Of a stretch of DNA of 64,000 bases, positions 61,864 to 64,000 are shown one piece after another. Source of the stretch: a virus; IMG/VR virus record IMGVR_UViG_3300024514_000354, positions 1 to 64,000 of that record; one strand, given 5' to 3'. Every line of letters starts with the position of its first letter. Positions within the stretch are counted from its first letter, which is position 1. A program made the translations under genes and the position numbers. Under the pieces are notes generated by a model. It had not been told where the DNA came from. It saw only the letters and a program-made list of their open reading frames with translations, and did not search any database.

Positions 61864-62587
61864 TAGTAGCCCTATCTATCTTCTTTACAATAAATTTTAG
61901 GATTTGGCTTCTTTTTATATCATCTTCTGTAAATTTAAATGTTAGTATGCCATTTTGACTCGATTCCTCGTCGGCAAACAGCTCAAAGAAATCCTCAAAA
62001 CCGTTTTGGCCACGCATATCAGACTGCATAAAATCACCACAAAGGAAGATCTTTGACCCTTCACCGATTCTAGTGATAAGTGTTGTAATCTCTTTATGGG
62101 TAAAGTTTTGCACTTCATCCGCAATTACAATTTTATCAGAAAGGGTACTGCCTCTAAGAAAGTTGACTGGAATAGCCGCAATGCGACCGTCCTCTTTCAG
62201 TTTGTTGGCGTCAGTAGCCTCGATAATTTCGTGTATTTTATCTTCTAATGGCTGGAGGAAGGGCTGGAACTTCTCGTTAATTGTTCCGGGCAGAGAGCCA
62301 AGGGATCTTTCGCCGCTCTCAATGATTGTCCTGACATAAACTACCTCCTTTTCCGATTCTTTGATTAGGTTTAAGGCAGCATAAACTGCCATAAAAGTTT
62401 TTGATGTTCCTGCTGGCCCAGCAATAAATACTATTTTAGTATTTTCATCCATTAGCATTTTCAGCAACTCTTGCTGCTTCTCGCTGAATTTAAATTTCCG
62501 CTCCTTAAATTTTAACTCATAATTTAGTTGAGGGATTACGATATCTGCGGGTTTATTCTTCTTGTTTTTCGAGGCTTTTTTGGCCAT
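61826..62587 (-). CDS. phoH: PhoH-like ATPase
   Basis: This is a 253-residue P-loop ATPase. GPAGTSKTFMAVYAALNLI (Walker A region, Ser in the usual Gly position), VVYVRTIIESGERSLGSLPG, KIVIADEVQNFTHKEITTLITR (Walker B with Asp-Glu) and KIFLCGDFMQSDMRGQNGFEDF follow the PhoH family order exactly. The length is typical for phage copies. PhoH is common in marine and freshwater phages, and its role is uncertain (RNA or phosphate stress). It begins 4 nt after the tube-like gene. Confidence 0.9.
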   Translation of the reverse strand: MAKKASKNKKNKPADIVIPQLNYELKFKERKFKFSEKQQELLKMLMDENTKIVFIAGPAGTSKTFMAVYAALNLIKESEKEVVYVRTIIESGERSLGSLPGTINEKFQPFLQPLEDKIHEIIEATDANKLKEDGRIAAIPVNFLRGSTLSDKIVIADEVQNFTHKEITTLITRIGEGSKIFLCGDFMQSDMRGQNGFEDFFELFADEESSQNGILTFKFTEDDIKRSQILKFIVKKIDRATNEQRRNKNSNLK

Positions 62588-62590
62588 AAA

Positions 62591-63403
62591 TTAAACCATT
62601 TCCTCAACAACTGTGAGGTTGGTTTTTGCAACTCCGTTTGCATCTACTGAGAAAGATTGATTTGTGAGCACTCCAGTAATACCAATCACGTTACTGTCAG
62701 CCATTGTTATCTGACAATTCATCGTCTGATTCGGCTGATAATCAGAGATCCAATTTAGGTTTGAAATACCGTTAATCTGCAACGTTTTGGTGATTCTGGC
62801 TACACTAACTTTTGTCGGGTACTCTTGACCAATTTCATAATTAGCTGCGCGATCAACAGAGACTTCAAAAGAAATATTTTCGTATTCGGTAATTGGTCCA
62901 GAAAAATATCCAGCGTTTGTGATTGCAATCGAAGTTCCGCGTAACGGAGAAATTAAACTTGCAGATGATTCTGATGGAGTTTGAGAGGTGATGCCTGCTC
63001 CCGTTGCCATTCCGTAAGAATCAAACTGTAAAGAAACCTGACAAACTCTCCAAGGTTCAAAAACAGCGCCAAAACTTTTTAGAAAACACTTGTCGAAACG
63101 ATAGCTTGGAATCTGGATGTATGATCCGCTCGTAAAATCGCCAGTCAATGCCAGCAGCCCAGTGATCTGATTTCCTCCCGCGCCCGTAACAGGAACGATT
63201 GTAGCTGAAACAGTTGCAGATTTTGGACCAGTCTGATTGTAGTAGTCCTCTTCGCCACCAATTCTTTTGATTCTCTGAATGTTCGCAGAGTTGCTGGCGT
63301 TAATATTTAATGCGTAAAGTCTGTTATATGTTCCCGTATTCAGGGATTGCTCGTCTCCCGTGGAGACATATCCAAGAATATTGTTGTAACTTATATATGA
63401 CAT
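62591..63403 (-). CDS. Tail tube-like beta protein, distant paralogue
   Basis: This 270-residue beta-rich protein has GSYIQIPSYRFDKCFLKSFGAVFEPWRVCQVSLQFDSYGMATG (about 93-135), which aligns loosely with the AYITNYTVEAAVGGLPTVSV region of the tube protein at 34023, and a late FEVSVDRAANYEIGQEYPTKVSV. It may be a distal tail or adaptor ring. The similarity is faint. A TGTAAA motif lies 9 nt before the ATG, with no Shine-Dalgarno. Confidence 0.5.
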   Translation of the reverse strand: MSYISYNNILGYVSTGDEQSLNTGTYNRLYALNINASNSANIQRIKRIGGEEDYYNQTGPKSATVSATIVPVTGAGGNQITGLLALTGDFTSGSYIQIPSYRFDKCFLKSFGAVFEPWRVCQVSLQFDSYGMATGAGITSQTPSESSASLISPLRGTSIAITNAGYFSGPITEYENISFEVSVDRAANYEIGQEYPTKVSVARITKTLQINGISNLNWISDYQPNQTMNCQITMADSNVIGITGVLTNQSFSVDANGVAKTNLTVVEEMV

Positions 63404-63412
63404 TACTAGTAT

Positions 63413-63418
63413 TTTACA
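63413..63418 (-). promoter_or_regulatory. TGTAAA motif before the distant tube-like gene
   Basis: CTAGTGTAAAATACTAGTA ends 9 nt before the ATG at 63403. The element is flanked by CTAGT and ACTAG, an added inverted repeat not seen at the other copies. Confidence 0.47.
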
Positions 63419-63488
63419 CTAGTTCTGCGTTTATTCCAATCCGTAAAATTTATAGAAAAAGATCAGCACAACTTACTATACCATTAGC

Positions 63489-63725
63489 ATGAACGGCAAA
63501 GGATCTAAACCGCGTCCATTTTCAGTAAAGTATGACCAGTACTCCGAAAACTGGGACAACATTTTTAACCAGAAAAATATCATTGTTCCCCTAAAAACAC
63601 TTGACAACGGCGACCAATATATTGAGATTCCTGAAAAGATGCTGAAAAGCTTAGGTTGGAAAGAGGGCGATGATATCGAGTGGGCGGAATTAGAAGACGG
63701 TAAATTTAAACTTAAAAAAAAATAA
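63489..63725 (+). CDS. AbrB/SpoVT-like small DNA-binding protein
   Basis: This is a 78-residue protein. Residues 41-78 (NGDQYIEIPEKMLKSLGWKEGD, then IEWAELEDGKFKLKKK) match the swapped-hairpin AbrB/SpoVT domain, in which a beta hairpin and I-P-x-x-x-L-x-x-L-G-W-x-x-G-D form the fold of transition regulators and antitoxins. The N-terminal part (PRPFSVKYDQYSENWDNIF) is an extra segment. It may be a regulator. No toxin gene is next to it. The ATG follows an AT-rich gap of 85 nt from the divergent gene. Confidence 0.75.
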   Translation: MNGKGSKPRPFSVKYDQYSENWDNIFNQKNIIVPLKTLDNGDQYIEIPEKMLKSLGWKEGDDIEWAELEDGKFKLKKK

Positions 63726-63726
63726 T

Positions 63727-64000
63727 ATGGGCATGTTTGACACTATCGCGGTAGCTGAAAAGCTTCCCATCACCCAAGAGATGATTGATCTTGGCTTGGA
63801 GAAAAAGCTTCAAGAGTTCCAAAGCAAAGACCTAAACTGTTGCCTCGATCTGTATTTTATGCAGAACGGCAGACTCTTTGTGGAAAAGTACAAGGAGACA
63901 AAATGGATTGAGGGCGATAAAAAAGCCAAAAGCATTTTTTCGCGGCTTGGCCATATGGAAAGAAATGACCCTTACCAAGAGGACACTCATTTTCACGGCA
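63727..64000 (+). CDS. Hypothetical protein, cut by the window end
   Basis: An open frame starts at ATG 63727, one base after the AbrB-like stop, and runs off the right edge without a stop. The visible 91 residues begin MGMFDTIAVAEKLPITQEMI and include CCLDLYFMQNGRLFVEKYKE and FSRLGHMERNDPYQEDTHFHG. The sequence is charged, with several His near the end. No family is recognised. It is probably co-translated with the preceding gene. Confidence 0.7.
   Translation, partial: MGMFDTIAVAEKLPITQEMIDLGLEKKLQEFQSKDLNCCLDLYFMQNGRLFVEKYKETKWIEGDKKAKSIFSRLGHMERNDPYQEDTHFHG

Noticed and set aside
1-64000. Lysogeny module or tRNA genes
   Set aside because: No integrase, excisionase, repressor or cloverleaf-forming sequence was recognised on either strand.

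Overview
The window is a contiguous piece of a large tailed double-stranded DNA phage (Caudoviricetes). The evidence is a complete virion gene set: terminase large subunit, portal, prohead protease/scaffold, HK97-fold-like major capsid protein, head-tail connector candidates, tail tube, a 3022-residue tape measure and several giant fibres. Auxiliary phage genes are also present: dUTPase, SSB, PhoH, an Hsp20-type chaperone and two sigma-like factors. I saw no integrase, repressor, rRNA or tRNA. The DNA is AT-rich overall, and the sugar-modification genes are the most AT-rich part. The capsid genes are clearly richer in G+C. No tail sheath or baseplate wedge gene is recognisable, while lambda gpM-like minor tail proteins and a very long tape measure are present, so a long non-contractile tail is the likeliest form. 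The host cannot be named from the sequence.

Layout. 1-3539 (+): dUTPase, sigma-like factor, SSB and a glycosyltransferase in overlapping order, then an Hsp20-like gene, a terminator and a small unknown gene. 3523-15908 (-): nine mostly 4-nt-overlapping glycan genes (glycosyltransferases, a TylF-like methyltransferase, an ATP-grasp-like protein) lie downstream of a mucin-like Ig fibre and an S74 chaperone-tipped fibre. 15930-32036 (-): a tail-tube-fold/RCC1 fusion, a duplicated gpM-like protein, another tube-like protein, the tape measure and its presumed assembly chaperones. 32089-35177 (+): neck and connector genes and the main tail tube gene. 35228-49808 (-): a second fibre/modification block holding a methyltransferase, a GT8-GT9 fusion, a sulfotransferase, a second RCC1 protein, three LamG lectin-like proteins and a 1925-residue collagen-like fibre. 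49810-62587 (-): the head module and packaging genes, an ERCC4-type nuclease, a zinc-containing sigma-like factor and PhoH. 62591-63403 (-) is one more tube-like protein. 63489-64000 (+) holds an AbrB-like gene and a gene cut by the window end.

How it fits together. Capsid and tail genes are the structural core. Two sets of very large, Ser/Thr/Gly-rich fibres are each followed in the same transcription direction by sugar-transfer enzymes, which suggests that the phage glycosylates (and perhaps methylates and sulfates) its own fibres. A short motif, TGTAAA or a one-base variant, recurs 7 to 29 nt upstream of at least thirteen starts, nearly all of virion genes, and is a candidate phage late promoter that a phage sigma-like factor could use. 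The tape measure carries a run of enzyme-like segments (two nuclease-like, one P-loop, one HAD-like) separated by seven copies of a G-aromatic-[IV]-P-N-F-A motif. This is the most unusual structure in the window.
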